Source of the DNA: Pleurotus djamor
Taxonomy: Eukaryota > Basidiomycota > Agaricomycetes > Agaricales > Pleurotaceae
Length of the DNA: 56,596 bases
Direction of reading: 5' to 3'
NCBI GenBank assembly: GCA_029747585.1
Contig: JAPEVF010000271.1
Span: 1 to 56,596, forward strand
This document shows positions 12,721-24,462 of the stretch, one piece after another. Numbering within the stretch: the stretch's first letter is position 1; each line of letters begins with the position of its first letter. The notes below the pieces were generated by a model, which did not search any database, had not been told where the DNA came from, and saw nothing but the letters and a program-made list of their open reading frames with translations. The position numbers and the translations under genes are program-made.

Positions 12721-14424
12721 TTAAGGACTGACTGTGACAATAGTCTGTCTTGCTTCATCCTTGATTTCCTTCCATCGGTTCTCGTAAGTCCTCAGTAGTT
12801 CGTCGTATTCGTCCCTCCGACCTCGATCGACATGGGTTCCAGTCCGTATGAGTGCTCTCAGGACACATATACCGGCGACCCATTCGACTTCATCTTGCTC
12901 CCAAACCGCATCGCGGGCGACCATCTCTGAGAAAGCACGACCGAGAATATAGCTGGCATCGNTGTCCATGGTGTGCCCCATATTGACAGCGAGCAATCCT
13001 AGTTCTAACGCCGCAGCATGGATCCTTGCCCACTGGATGTAATCCTTACGTCTTTGCCGGTCGGCTGCTATTCGTTGCATCTCATCCGCAATCGAGGATG
13101 AAGGTTGCGATACCGATATAGACGTCCCAGCATGGTGACTGGGCGCAGAAGGAAGGTTGGACGGGGAGCTCGGTATCCAAGTGGAGTGCTTCCGTATCCG
13201 CATCTGGAGGGCACGTGTTCCTGCCAAAGGACCAGAGATACCGGCATGGACGAGCGATGCTGGGAAGAATGTTGACGCATCGTAGAAACGCTGCAGGAGT
13301 GCAAAGGCCTCGCGGCCATTGTTGTAGCCATTACGGGACGAAGATTGGGATTCGGCTGTGGTTATAGCTTCGAATAGTGCATCGACAATGTGTGATAATG
13401 GAGTAGCAGATGGATTCGAGATGACATAGGATTGTATCATGTTGGATATCGTTTGGGAATCTGTAGGTGTGTTCACTTAGCATATGTATGACTCTAAATC
13501 GGGATTGTAAGGTGTTACAAGGCGAGATGGCGATCTTCGCCGGTTGCAAGCGCAACCCTGGGTTGGCCAGGATAATTTTAGAGAAGAGCCATCATAGAAC
13601 ACGAACGCTTTGAGGGAAGCAGTAAGCAGTCAGACTTACCATAGCCATTCAGAAACGCATCTCTTATGTTCGGGAGAGTGGCTGGAAGTGATAGACTCAT
13701 GGTTTGCTGTGGCGTCACGGGGACCACTGACACTCCAGGCGTGATATTGGCGGCCAACGATGAGGAGCTTGGCTGCAGTGTCGGGTAGGTCAATGGGGCC
13801 AAGGCCTGTGCCGTGTTTACGGGACTATCATGCTCTGACTGCGAGTAGCTTATAATGGGGACGGCAGGTGAGACTCTTGGGTTCCATGCCACATCAGGAC
13901 CAGCATGATCGCTGGTGGCAGTGGGATTATGGTGCGTTGCTGCCGCTGCTGTATTAGCATCAGTTAACTTGACTTTCGATTGGGATTCCTTGGAGTCACA
14001 CCTTTCTCTGCCACCTTCTTCGCTGATCTAGGCCTGCCTTCAAGCTTACGCCTATTTCTTCCAATCGTATTCTTAAACCAGTTGTATATTTGTTCCCGAA
14101 ATCGTGGCTCTGACTCATCGACGCCAACGAAATCCGGTGGGAGGCCAAAACGCGTTATGAAATCCTGAGCACGCTCGAGGGCGAACTTCTTTGCATCACC
14201 CCGTATGGAGCCTTGCGAACGGCGCTCGAATTCTGGGAGATGACTGTGAGTGATGACGTGGACGACACCGCCGACGCCGGGGGAAACGATGAGGAGGTCA
14301 GAAAGTCAGTGGGGATGGTGATGGTAGAGAAGAAAGAGACGAAGGACCTTCTGAGGAAGGCAAGTTGGTCGTCGCTGTATGCCTTTGGTAATCTGGGTTT
14401 ATGCACCCTAGGATCGCTCGACAT
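12721..14424 (-). CDS. Conserved basidiomycete-type protein of unknown function
   Basis: Several exons on the minus strand. The ATG at 14424 opens MSSDPRVHKPRLPKAYSDDQ. A first intron (donor GTCCTT, weak) would join it to an exon reading EFERRSQGSIRGDAKKFAL and NWFKNTIGRNRRKLEGRPR, a strikingly basic, helix-rich block of about 75 residues that could bind nucleic acid. A 53-nt intron near 13932-13984 leads to a Ser/Pro-rich exon. A further intron (donor GTAAGT near 13641, acceptor near 13466) joins NGY to DSQTISNM in frame. The long last exon (to 12721) is helical and ends ARQTIVTVSP. One N at 12962 lies within a codon. I recall similar FERR..QG..RGDAKKFA sequences in mushroom genomes but know no function. 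Splice choices for the first intron are uncertain. Confidence 0.65.
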
Positions 14425-15155
14425 TCCGCAACTTGGTCCTGACGAAAAGCGAAAACCAATCAGGTCCCGGCATATGCCGGCTGCGCTACGACGTGCATCC
14501 CGACTTCCTATTTGGGATCATCCCTTTGGATTCCACTATTTCTGTCTCAGCGACAGCCAAAGCCGAGAACAGGGTGCTTGGGATTCGCTTTGGCCAAGCG
14601 TAAAAGCATCTTCTCCTCCGCAGTAAATTCAGACACAAGCTCTGACGCTAATACTATTATTCACGTAAAAAGTCAATTTGCACTTACAACAGCACAACAG
14701 ACAAGCTTTGTCGACCGTGACTACCGCTCGACTGTTCTGGCTCCGTTTCCCCGTTTTCTCCCATCGTAAAACTCTGTGCCTGCTCATCGATGGGCAGGTA
14801 GTCGCTACTTTGGAACTTGTCTCCTCCTGGATGTTCTGGATGCCCTCATGCCCTTTTTCACCGTTCTCGAACATATTACTGCTTAAAGTCTTGAAAAGGC
14901 TTCTACTGGTTTCTCCTCTACGACTTCAACTCAAAATAAAGACTGCGCTCGGGCACTACAGCTCAGTCCCCATGTTTGGGTCAAGCTGGACGGACTTGAC
15001 GAGCTCGGCAGGGCAGCTTTGGCTCAGGCGATTACATCCTGAGTCGATCCTGCTAGTGGTAATTCACCGACGCCCTGAGGCGGACAATTCCCGGTCGAAG
15101 TGACTATGTACATAACTTACAGCCTGGGACTTTACTCGGGAGTCAACCCTCTAAC
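14425..15155. other. Divergent intergenic region, no gene seen
   Basis: About 730 bp separating the unknown minus-strand gene from the GH7-like gene. It should carry both upstream regions. I found no convincing ORF, RNA or repeat. Confidence 0.5.
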
Positions 15156-16572
15156 ATGCTTCGAGGACCTCTTATCCTGCTCTTTTCTCTTGCCTCCATT
15201 GGCCTCGCACAACAGGCTGGAACGATAAAACCAGAAGTACATCCCCCACTCATCGTCAAGCAATGCCCCTCTGCTTCAGCATGCTTACCCAGTCAACGTT
15301 CCATCGTCCTTGATGCCAGTCATCGATGGACCCACCATACATCCGGAACCTCGAGCTGTTATTCCGGCAACACCTGGAATGACCTATGTACCATCGATCC
15401 TATCCAATGCGCCCAGGAATGCGCCGTCGAAGGTGCTTACTACGACGCCGAGCACGGAGTCACAACGAGCGGGAGTGAGGTTCGCCTCAATTTCGTCACC
15501 AATCATCAGTGGGGGAGAACTGTCGGCTCACGCGTCTTTTTGTTGGCTGATGAAGTCAACTATGAGATGTATCGACTAGCCAACAGGGAGCTTTCATTCG
15601 AAGTCGATGTTTCGGAGATGCCTTGCGGTTTGAAAGCAAGTTTCTCTTTGGTAGACATGCCGAGAGATGGTGGCCTTTCCATGTTCCCTCATAACGATGC
15701 TGGAGCTCAATACGGCACGGGCTACTGCGACTCTCAGTGCCCCCGAAATATCAAGTGGATTAATGGCGAGGTCAGACGTTCCCTTGCATCGACGATAGCC
15801 TCGAAACTCAAGACCAATGTTGCAGGCTAACTCGTTGAACTGGACACCCTATTCTACCCTCAAAGGGAAGGGGAGCTACGGTAGTTGCTGCCGAGAGGTC
15901 GCCCTCTTCCACGGCAACGCATTTGCTCACACATGGGCCGCACATCCCTGTCCTTCTCAAGACGCTCAACGCTGTGACGGTGAGGTCGAGTGTGGCGATC
16001 GCCCAAATTACACCTACAATAGTCAGTGCGATAAAGATGGATGTGCTTTCAATCCTTATCGCGTAGGACAACCGAACTTCTACGGCCCAGGGCTTACCAT
16101 CGACACCGACCATCCTTTCTCCGTCACCACGCAATTCATCACAGAGGATGGAACCGATCACAGCGTTGTCGTCGAGATACGTCGTTATTACAAACAGTTT
16201 GGTTTCGTCATACCTGGCCCTTCGACGAGTATCACTCCCCCTCCATCGTCTGGAATGTCGTCATTCGGGCCCTTCAATTCCATTAAAGACGATTTCTGTC
16301 ATGACTCCAAGCAAGTGTTTGGAGAAACAGACGTATGGGACGGTGCTGGTGGTCTACAACATACGATTCTGCCACAAGGAGCAGATAGAGGCAAAGTCTT
16401 GGTGATGAGCATCGAGAACGACTATGATCGTCAGTTGGAGTGGTTGGACGCAGGTGATCATGGTCCTTGTCCCGCTGGCTCTGGCGTACCTGAGGACGTT
16501 GAAGGCATCTACCCGAATGCGAACGTTCAGTTTAGGGATATCAGGTTTGGTCCATTGGGATCGACTTACTAG
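15156..16572 (+). CDS. Secreted GH7-family protein with a degenerate active site (cellobiohydrolase-like)
   Basis: About 453 residues from two exons (15156-15770 and 15826-16572), joined in phase by a 55-nt GT-AG intron. Signal peptide MLRGPLILLFSLASIGLAQQ, then a mature start QQAGT as in GH7 cellobiohydrolases. The GH7 core is clear along its length: Cys-rich spacing, FEVDVSEMPCGL, DSQCPRNIKWINGEANS, DGCAFNPYR, QPNFYGPG, SVTTQFITEDG, and the C-terminal NVQFRDIRFGPLGSTY. There is no CBM1. In active GH7 enzymes the motif after the double Cys is E-x-D-x-x-E (as in EMDIWEAN): nucleophile, assisting Asp, acid/base. Here the same place reads GSCCREVALFHGN (about 15880-15920). The first Glu is kept, the Asp is Ala and the acid/base Glu is His. 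The Trp of the usual MSLWDD segment is also missing (MSIENDY). The family is sure; hydrolytic activity is doubtful. It may be a binding or regulatory relative. Confidence 0.9.
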
Positions 16573-17042
16573 TATTTTTCTGCTTCATTACATTGTACGG
16601 TAACGCGGTATCTAGGCAACTCGTTTTTACGTCTTCTTTGTTATTGGGTAAAATCTGCGGTGCAATATAAAAGAGAGGATCGGAGGTGCATCGGAGTCAT
16701 TCACAATATATGAAAGAACGAGTGCAGCGGCACGGTCTACACATGTGGTGCCAGGGAGCATGGAAAAATGCGCAACAACAGTCAACCTGGCTTCAGCCAA
16801 CATCTTGGCCGTTCGGCTAGTACAATCCTGCGGCGTGACGTCGTGAAATGTCTTATGCATGTTTAAATTATTGGAACCCAAAGGCTTGAGGTGTCAAACA
16901 ACCGTTCCCGAACTCAGACAAGTTGGCAAAGAAGCAGAGAATCCGAAATCTATAGATGGTGTATGTATATGCAATTTATACGAACGAGGGTATGGTATAA
17001 TAAGCCGAGAGAGATGAATGCAAATAACGATAACCCAGAGCC
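16573..17042. other. Convergent 3' intergenic region
   Basis: 470 bp between the stop codons of the GH7-like gene and ERG6, which face each other. It presumably contains both 3' UTRs. Nothing else is recognisable. Confidence 0.5.
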
Positions 17043-18329
17043 TTAGTTGCTTGGCTTCCGACTAACCACGAGATACATTGGCGTGAAAAGCTAGAGAAAG
17101 ACTCAAGTCAGTCAAGCACAAGGACTGGATGAACATTGATTCTTACCTTTTTCTGGCCACCCTTGACCAATGCATCTCCGGCAACCTTCAAACTCTCACC
17201 GACTTCCCAAGTACCCTTGGGAATGATGCCGAAGAGCTCCATAACACGCATAGCATTATGGGTGACGAGCTTGCCACTCCAGCTCATTCTCCAAACAGTG
17301 AAGTAATCCCAAGCGGTCTGAGCTTTCCAGATGTCACCCTCCAAAGGATAATACCAAGGAACCTCATCAGGACGATCCGCGAGATCTTCCTCGTGTTCAA
17401 TTTCGAAGCCAACGGACTTGAGGGCATCACGGGCAACGTGGAGTTTGCGCATCTCGGGGATACCGTTACCGAACTCGATTTGATGAGCGAGTTCCTTGTG
17501 TTCAGGGATTGAAGGGTCCCAATCCTCGGTCATAACCCATTCGTAAACACCGAACTACGCAGCAAATGGTTAGTTAGCCTTACGTCACGCGGAAGTCAAA
17601 AGATGTCACTTACGACTCCTCCAGGCTTGAGAACACGTCTGATTTGGTCGTAAACACCCTCGAAGCTTGGGGCATGGACAGTAGCCTCGATGGCGTAAAC
17701 TAGAGCACGAAGGTTAGAGAGACCCCAAGAAGTGGTGTGGGGTATGGGGCTTACCAGCATCAAAGGAATTTTCGCCGAACTTCTCAACGAGCTTCATGAA
17801 GTCACCCTTCACAAAGGACACTTGGCCTTCGAGACCCATCTTCTTGGTGTACTTGCGAGCGCGGCCGATTTGGAAGTCGTTGTTGTTGAGACCGACGACT
17901 TGAGCGTCGGTGAACTGCGCAATCTCACGAGCAGGACCGCCAACACCACATCCAACATCCAAAACACGCATGCCAGCCTTGATACCCATTTGGTGAGCAA
18001 GGTAGTGCTCGTGGCGGGCAAGCGAGGCTTGGAAGGCCTCTCCCTTGTAGAAACGAGAGAAATGGAAAGATTGAGCCCAACCATACTCGTACAGCTCGGT
18101 TGCGCCGTCATAGTAACCTAAGTAGGAATGGGCGAAACGTCAGTCAAGTTAAAGGTTATCGAATCCAGAAGCCATATGTACCGTTGACGACATCGGTGTA
18201 GCTCTCGAGTCGGTTGTCCGTGTCTACAGACGCCTCCTTAGACATGTCCTTTTGCCAGAACTTGGTATAGTTTTCGATGCGACCACCGACACGACCATCG
18301 TCGAGGGCTTCCGTAGGTGTAGGGGCCAT
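17043..18329 (-). CDS. ERG6: Sterol 24-C-methyltransferase
   Basis: Transfers a methyl group from S-adenosylmethionine to C-24 of the sterol side chain (zymosterol to fecosterol in yeast) in ergosterol biosynthesis, at lipid droplets or ER. The start at 18329 gives [18 protein letters not shown]. The SAM-binding motif I is [16 protein letters not shown] (about 17940). The sterol-region motif [18 protein letters not shown] is present (about 18030-18090), as are [15 protein letters not shown] and VLKPGGVF further on. The C-terminus is spliced in phase: GGQKK, a 55-nt intron, then [15 protein letters not shown] and the stop at 17043-17045. Length and motif order match the fungal enzyme (about 340-350 residues). 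Identification is firm. An upstream in-frame methionine (18398) exists but lies before the conserved start. Confidence 0.95.
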
Positions 18330-18844
18330 TTGGGAGGATGTGCTGAGGTCAACGTTAGTTACGACGGAGAAATGAAACGAAAAACTGAGTCGCCTCACGA
18401 GGTAAAAGGGAGAGAAGGTGGTGGTGATGGACTGAGAGTCTGGTGGGTAAGGAACGGAAAGGAGAGGCCTTTTTNGAACTTCTCCAAAAATTATTTTTTC
18501 TGAGAATCAGGTCATTCAGTCCTGCAAAACCGAGGCGGCCCGTGTGAACGCGATCACATGTTACAGGGAGGCGCCATTCCCCTGACGTTCTCCTACGGCC
18601 AGCGCTTGGCCAGTGCGTGAACGGGGGGCCATGGTGGTTCAACCACGTACACCAGCCATGATAATACGATTGGTGGACGAATAATCAATGATAATGACAC
18701 GATACACAGGATGATATGCAAGAATAAAAGCCAAAACAAAAACAGAAAAGTGCAATGTCCAAAATTGTCGTATGCAAAGCGAAGTCCCAAAATAATGGCG
18801 TGATAACGTTGGAGACTTGGAGCCCTCCCTGGCCTTGCTCTCCG
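18330..18844. other. Upstream region of ERG6 / 3' flank of RAD52
   Basis: About 515 bp. Both neighbours are on the minus strand, so this holds the ERG6 promoter and the RAD52 3' UTR. One N at 18475. No gene or repeat recognised. Confidence 0.5.
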
Positions 18845-21068
18845 TCACCTCCGGGGTTTCTTCACCTCCCCGTCATGGCCAACTTCAAGATCACCTAAAA
18901 TTTCCCGTTTCGTGCCTCTCTGGAGCTGGTTAAATTGGTGGTGACCAGTTTGTTGCTGAGCCCCCATCGACCTTGCTGACGCGTCCGGAGGAGGTTGATT
19001 ACCAGACAATCCCATCCCCTGAGGCATCCTACGTTGTGGCGGCCTGATAGTCAAATAGTCAATGAAGATGCCCATTCGTTTGGAGGTGAACGACTCACTG
19101 ATTCCGGTTTATACCAAGGAGACCCGATCCGAGTGTCAGTCGCTGCCCATTAGTCCGCATTTGAGATTGAGGAGGCTCAATGGGAGGAGTCTACAGAAGG
19201 TTCAAACGCAAGAAAAGCGAACGTAAACGTCATGCTCACCACCCCGGGCGGGAAATGGAAGCCTCCCATTGAAGGCGTAACCGACCGTGGTTTTGGTGGA
19301 TTGACAAGTTGTTGAGGTCGATGGTTTGACGAATGGTCGTTCGACGCAGAGGCTCCGGAAGGCTCTGGCGCAGTGGTACTTGCGGTTTGAGGAGCACGGT
19401 TCGCCGGTTGTTGGAAACGAACTTGTGGTGGTGGAACTTGCTGTGGGGGCGGCATTGCATCCTGACTTGTTCCCGTGCTTTCGTGGGAGGCATCGTCTCC
19501 AAGACCTGCCTTCGCGCCCGTCCCTTCATCAAAATCGATTGGCTGGCCAAGGTCTCCTTCCCCCAAATCGACAACAGCCAAGAAAGCATCATCATCAGAC
19601 ATTCCGAACGATTCATCAGCATCCATCGTATATAGCTCATCTTCTGCTAGGACAGGTTGGGCCACCGGGGGTTGTGCCAGATTATTGGCCGGCAAAGGAA
19701 GGTTGGAAGAGTGAGAGGAGTTCTGTTGGTTTGGCTGAGGCGGCATTCGATTGGGGACTTGATGGGTGTTATGTGGAGGGTTGCTTTCGGTTACAGATCG
19801 GTTGAAAGCAGGAGGTGGAGGCATTCGACCTCTGGCAGGGTTTTGGCGAGCGATTGGATTCGCCGGAGTGGCGTCGGGTGTGTTCAACCCATGGCCTGGA
19901 AGGTTGTTTGGGGCTCGACCTTTGCCCTTGATATCTGTAGCAACATTCGAAGGCGCTGAAGTGTGGTTGGGAGGATTAAATGCTGAGCGAGTAGAGGAAG
20001 CCGCCGCCGCCGGTACGCTCTGGCCTACCCGAGAGGAACTAGGCAGGGCATTGGAGGACGCTCCAGGATTAGTTGAAGAGGACGCAGCAGCAGCGTCCAG
20101 CTTGGACACATCAGGTTTTGTTTCTTTCTCTTGAAACTCAGGACGTCGATAAAGCTCTGATTTATCAAATTTAGGCTAGGACTTGCGTCAGCTAAGTTCG
20201 CGATGTCCCTCCGCAACAAGAACTCACTGGAGGCACTTTAATCTTTACGACTTCCTGAGCATAGGATTTATCGTATAAACAGTTTCCAAGTAAGTTGCCA
20301 AAGTTCCGTAGAGCACGTTTCAATGCATCGGTGACGGCTTCTTTCTTGCACTAGGCAATAGCGCATGAGATGGTGTGACATATCAGAAACGGTACGGTGA
20401 CGCACTTTGTCCAAGGCCATGCCTTTGCTCTTTGCATTTTCAATAACCCCGTACCCAACATCTTCATGAAATACACCGTCCCGAAGCGTGACTCGAACAA
20501 TAGCTGTGACTCCGACATTGTGCCTCCTTCCGTCATCGTGGGTGTCCATATAGTCCGTCGTGAGGGATATAATGTTAGATGACCAGCCATTGAAGCCAAA
20601 GACCTCGTTCGCCAGGTTGATAATCTTCCATCCCTAGAAAGCCAGATGACGCATCGTTCCCAACCAAGAAGCCCAAACCGAGCATACCTCCGCGTATGTA
20701 AGTTTCGGGCCACCTCCAGGTCCCGGCCGCTGCGATACATACTCCGGTCCTAGCTTCTGATTCAACTTCGCTTGAAGCGTAGCTATCCTTGACGCAGTGG
20801 CTTCCGAGAGTTCCATGTATGACGACATATCATCGAACGAAGTTGAAGACATATTGGCTGCGCTGAACGACATGGATGCGTCCATACCATGGCCACCCGG
20901 TAGATACGAGCTCATTCCAGATATCACAAGGCTACTTGACCGATTTAGTTGAGGTTGGCTGGGGATGTTGCTAATAAACTGGCTGAAAGGTAGATTCCCT
21001 CGTGCACGCTGCAAGCTGGCGTTTCGGTAATACGACTCGACTAAGTGGCCAGACAGTGTCGTCGACAT
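18845..21068 (-). CDS. RAD52: DNA repair and recombination protein Rad52
   Basis: Recombination mediator that anneals single strands and loads Rad51 on RPA-coated DNA in the nucleus. The ATG at 21068 opens [20 protein letters not shown]. The conserved N-terminal ring-forming domain follows: [30 protein letters not shown], then after a clean intron [19 protein letters not shown] (about 20580-20640), and [20 protein letters not shown] (about 20290-20345). The middle and C-terminal part is long, Ser/Pro/Gln-rich and disordered, with an acidic patch [14 protein letters not shown], as usual for the Rad51/RPA-binding tail. The last exons run through [17 protein letters not shown] to the stop at 18845-18847. 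The N-terminal domain makes the call secure; the tail is poorly conserved and its exon borders are inferred from in-phase GT-AG joins. Confidence 0.93.
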
Positions 21069-21640
21069 GGGCTGACCAGAGATTTAGATATTCAGCGCAT
21101 AAGTATGTCTTCGGAGGGCAAACGGTAGCGGGGTAAGTGGAGGTAGTGATTCAAACGGAATCAAAATGATTCGGAATCGGCGCCACAATCGCGCCTCGTG
21201 CATATCACGTGAGGGCGTATCGGAGCACGTGGCTGCTCACGTCTGAGAAGTGAGACTAGACTTAGTGAGAACGAGTGACGACTCACGAGTCAATAACGTT
21301 TTGAACTGCAGAATCTTTCTCTTCTTCCATTTCTTCCCTGTGATGGACCTCGCAATGACAAATGCTCAACCGATATGGACACTTTTATGCATACCCGAAC
21401 GACGTTTGAACTCAATCCACACAGCACCAGCTTGAAGCTGCCCTCTTCGACATGTCTCTCACCTGCATGTCTTCAAAGCAGCTTTCGATGGCCAGGAAGC
21501 CCGCGAATGGCCCCACCTGATGGGAACGAGGCTCTAATCGAGGCTGGGAAGCGAAATTTAAATTGAAGGCTGGCTCAGTGCCCCCTTCTTGGAAGATAAG
21601 AGCGGTATCTTCCCAACCTCAAGTTCCCCCAACTCTCACT
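21069..21640. other. Divergent promoter region RAD52 / MFS transporter 1
   Basis: 572 bp between RAD52 (minus) and the first transporter (plus). It contains two CACGTG palindromes and, close to the transporter start, a GATAAG motif (about 21595) in a segment that is repeated upstream of transporter 2. No gene seen. Confidence 0.5.
21206..21231. promoter_or_regulatory. Pair of CACGTG (E-box/G-box) sites
   Basis: CACGTG at 21206-21211 and 21226-21231, 14 bp apart, in the RAD52/MFS divergent promoter. The first is inside CATATCACGTGAGGG, which recurs at about 23957-23971 before the relic fourth transporter copy. CACGTG is the target of bHLH regulators; which factor binds is not known. Confidence 0.4.
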
Positions 21641-23855
21641 ATGATGGGTGATGAAGCCCGTCACGACTCACAGGACGCACACACTTTCTCGTACTCGGAC
21701 GTAGAGGTTGAGAAGCCAACTCAGCCGTTGGAAACATCGACATTGGAGGAGAAAGCGCTTGTTCGCAAGTTAGATAGGCGGATCCTTCCCCTGGCTTGTT
21801 TGCTCTGTCTCTTTGCATGTTCGTCTGTTTTCCCTGTTCTTCCCTTCGCTTCGTCTAATGCATGTGTAGTCTTGGATCGTAGCAATCTTGGCAACGCTCG
21901 GTTGCAAGGTTTGCCTGAGGATGTCCTCGGTGGTGACCCTTCAGGAGTCTTATTCAGTTGGGTGAACTCAGCCTGTTTCTTGTCATATGTGAGCAGCACG
22001 CATCCTTATCTGCAGTATGACTTTGACCAGTGTCTTCGATAGGTTCTCTTCCACATCCCTGCAACCATTACATCAAAGCTTTTTCCCCCGCGTCTTTGGA
22101 TAGCATCGTCTGCAATTGGTTGGGGCTTATCGTCAACGCTGATGGTATGCACATCATTCCGACTAATACCCACATCTGATGTACTCTATCTAGTCTACCG
22201 GGCACAACTTTGGTGGCCTCGTAACCGCTCGTGTATTTTTNGGGCATTTTCGAGAGCGCGTTTGGGACTGCTATGCCTCTATACTTCTGTGAGTGGCTCA
22301 GATCCACCGATCCACCGAAAATACTCATGAACTTACATGCCCCTTCCAGCGTTTTTCTACACAAAAGCCGAGATGGGCGTACGTGTGGCCTACTGGTTTG
22401 GATTTGCCACCGTCGCAGGTGCTTTTGGTGGCCTCGTCGCCTTTGGTATCCAACACGTTCATGATACAATAGCAAGCTGGCGAATTTTATTCATCACGGA
22501 GGTAATAACTTACCCTTCTATTCAGACCATGTTTCACATCCTCGCAGGGTGTCCCAACTATGCTGCTTGGGATTTTGACCATGTTCCTCCTCCCGGATCG
22601 ACCAGAGTCCACTTCGTTCCTCAACGAAGATGAGCGACGGATCGCCATTGATCGGATGAATAGATCCACAAGCGGTGATGCCGGTGCGACCGTCAACAAA
22701 GGTGCGAACCTATCACGTTAATACTACCCATTTCCTCACACAGGACTTAGCTCATGTTGGTGTTGCTTTTCGCGACTGGAGGGTAATATATCACATATGG
22801 ACACACTGTAACGCATAATGAACTATCATTCACCAGGTCTACACCAGCGGTATCATTCTCTTTGCGCTCAACTCTGCCCTTGCATCCATCGCGGCTTTCC
22901 TTCCAACTATCATGCAAACCTTTGGACATTGTACGCCTCCCTCTCTCCCGCAAACTTCAGTGTGCTAATATCTTTCAACAGCTGAGGCTATATCCCAGCT
23001 CCTGACAATTCCTCCATATGCCGTTGCTGCAGTCATCCTAATATCATTCTCATGCATGTCTGATAAATTGCAAACCCGCGGTATTTTCATAATCATCGCC
23101 ACCTGCATTGCCGGAACAGGATATCTGTGCGTGTCCTTTTCGCCGACGCACCAGACCTCTAACTCTGGGTGATGTTCTGCACAGCCTCCTCCTTATTGTA
23201 ACGTCAAACCAACGTGTTCGCTATTTTGCGACCTTCTGCATCACTAGTGGATCTTATACCACTATCGGAACACTCATAGCTTGGCGTGAGCCCGCTTTTT
23301 CTGCATGTCTACATATCATGCTCAGGCTCAGTAGTCGCACATAACCTTGGATCCGAGACCAAGAGAGCTACTGGAATGTCCATAACTTTGGTGATGGGAC
23401 ATTGCGGTAGCATTCTCGGTTCCTACATCTTCCCTAGGGCCGAAGGACCTCTTTACACGTACGTCCTTCTCCGCCGATTTCGGTTCGAAGTTGTATCTGA
23501 CCATCTATCACAGGAAAGGCTTTGCCAGTTGGTTTTGAACCTTCTGCTCATGCTAAGCGGGCCTCTGATGCGCTCCTACAGTCTGCTGCGCGCTTCAATT
23601 CCTGGCTGTGTCCTGCGCAATCATTTTGACAGTGGGTACCCCGATGCCTCTGTCCCATCTCCACTCCAATGTCCATCTTAGGTCTCTTACCGTCTGGAGA
23701 ATTCGAGACGAGACAGGAGGTACGGTGCGTCACGTCCCAACGCTAAGGTTGATACTTCGCAATTAGCTGATAAGGTAAGTGTTTGTGGCTTCTAAGGATC
23801 CTAGGTTCTTGTTGATCACATCTTGTAGGCGCCGATGTTTCGTTATGTACCATAG
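21641..23855 (+). CDS. MFS transporter, anion:cation symporter (DAL5/TNA1-like), copy 1
   Basis: Plasma-membrane permease of the allantoate/nicotinate-type ACS family with about 12 predicted membrane spans; substrates of relatives are organic anions and vitamins. Start MMGDEARHDSQD at 21641, soluble N-terminus, then ALVRKLDRRILPL, and after intron 1 the family signature FLDRSNLGNARLQGLPED. Later: STGHNFGGLVTARVF, YWFGFATVAGAFGGL, FLLPDRPEST, LTIPPYAVAAV, VAHNLGSETKRATG, and GKGFA joined by an intron to ICCALQFLAVSCAIILT. The last tiny exon encodes APMFRYVP and stops at 23855, exactly as in the other copies. An N at 22241 adds one base and breaks the frame in ARVF-GIFE; dropping it restores the frame seen in copies 2 and 3, so I read it as a sequencing artefact. 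Otherwise intact. Confidence 0.9.
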
Positions 23856-24219
23856 ACAAATATAATTTGCCGTTTCAAGCTTGCATCCGGCACTTTCTAC
23901 GTTCTACGTGAGATTCCGTCTTCCAGGACGACCTTCCTGAGTTCCTCTTCCCCTGCATATCACGTGAGGGCTTATGACTAGGTGGTGGCACCTCAGCGCG
24001 TTTTGGTTCAGCGTCACAGAGCACCCGTCTTTCAAGTATGTAGTTCCAATCACTCAAAGAACGCTCCAACGACCTTGCCCTGACTCGCCGAAGGGACAGG
24101 GGCTTTAATCGAGGCTAGGAAGCAAATTAAATTCGAAGGCCGGCTCGGTGGTGCTTCTCGGTGTATACTAAGGGGTAGTATCTTTGGCCTCTGCTAGCCC
24201 CCCTCCCCCCAACTGAACC

Positions 24220-24334
24220 ATGTGTAGTGAAGTCCATCGCTACCGACAGGACACCCCCGCACTTCGCCCTTGGACGTGGAGACTGAGAAGATAACACATC
24301 CGTTGGGAACTTCGTTTTTCGAGAAGAAAGCGCC
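24220..24334 (+). pseudogene. Relic 5' end of a fourth MFS transporter copy
   Basis: From an ATG at 24220 the DNA aligns with the first ~115 bp of transporters 1 and 2 (ending GAGAAGAAAGCGCC, as in the LEEKAL region), but has stop codons (the third codon is TAG) and indels. The homology then ends and a fresh promoter module for copy 2 begins at about 24350. Upstream similarity to the copy 1 promoter (CATATCACGTGAGGG and GAGGCTAGGAAGC) extends this relic to about 23957. It is a truncated duplicate, not a gene. Confidence 0.7.
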
Positions 24335-24418
24335 AGATGGACCGAAGGGTGCTAGGTTCGACTCGAGGCTGGGAAGCGAAACTTAACCCGAAGGCAGGCT
24401 TGCCGCCCCCTTCTTGGC

Positions 24419-24424
24419 TATAAG
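24419..24424 (+). promoter_or_regulatory. TATA-like box of MFS transporter 2
   Basis: TATAAG 44 bp before the start at 24463, in the promoter module shared with copy 1 (where the same place reads GATAAG). Confidence 0.4.
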
Positions 24425-24462
24425 AGACGACATCTTCCCCCACTTCCCCCACTCTTACAATC

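Noticed and set aside
21641..23855. MFS copy 1 as a pseudogene because of a frameshift
   Set aside because: The only shift is at the N at 22241; without it the frame matches the paralogues.
24345..24375. GGTTCGACTC as a tRNA B box
   Set aside because: No acceptor or anticodon stem can be folded around it; the sequence belongs to the repeated transporter promoter module.
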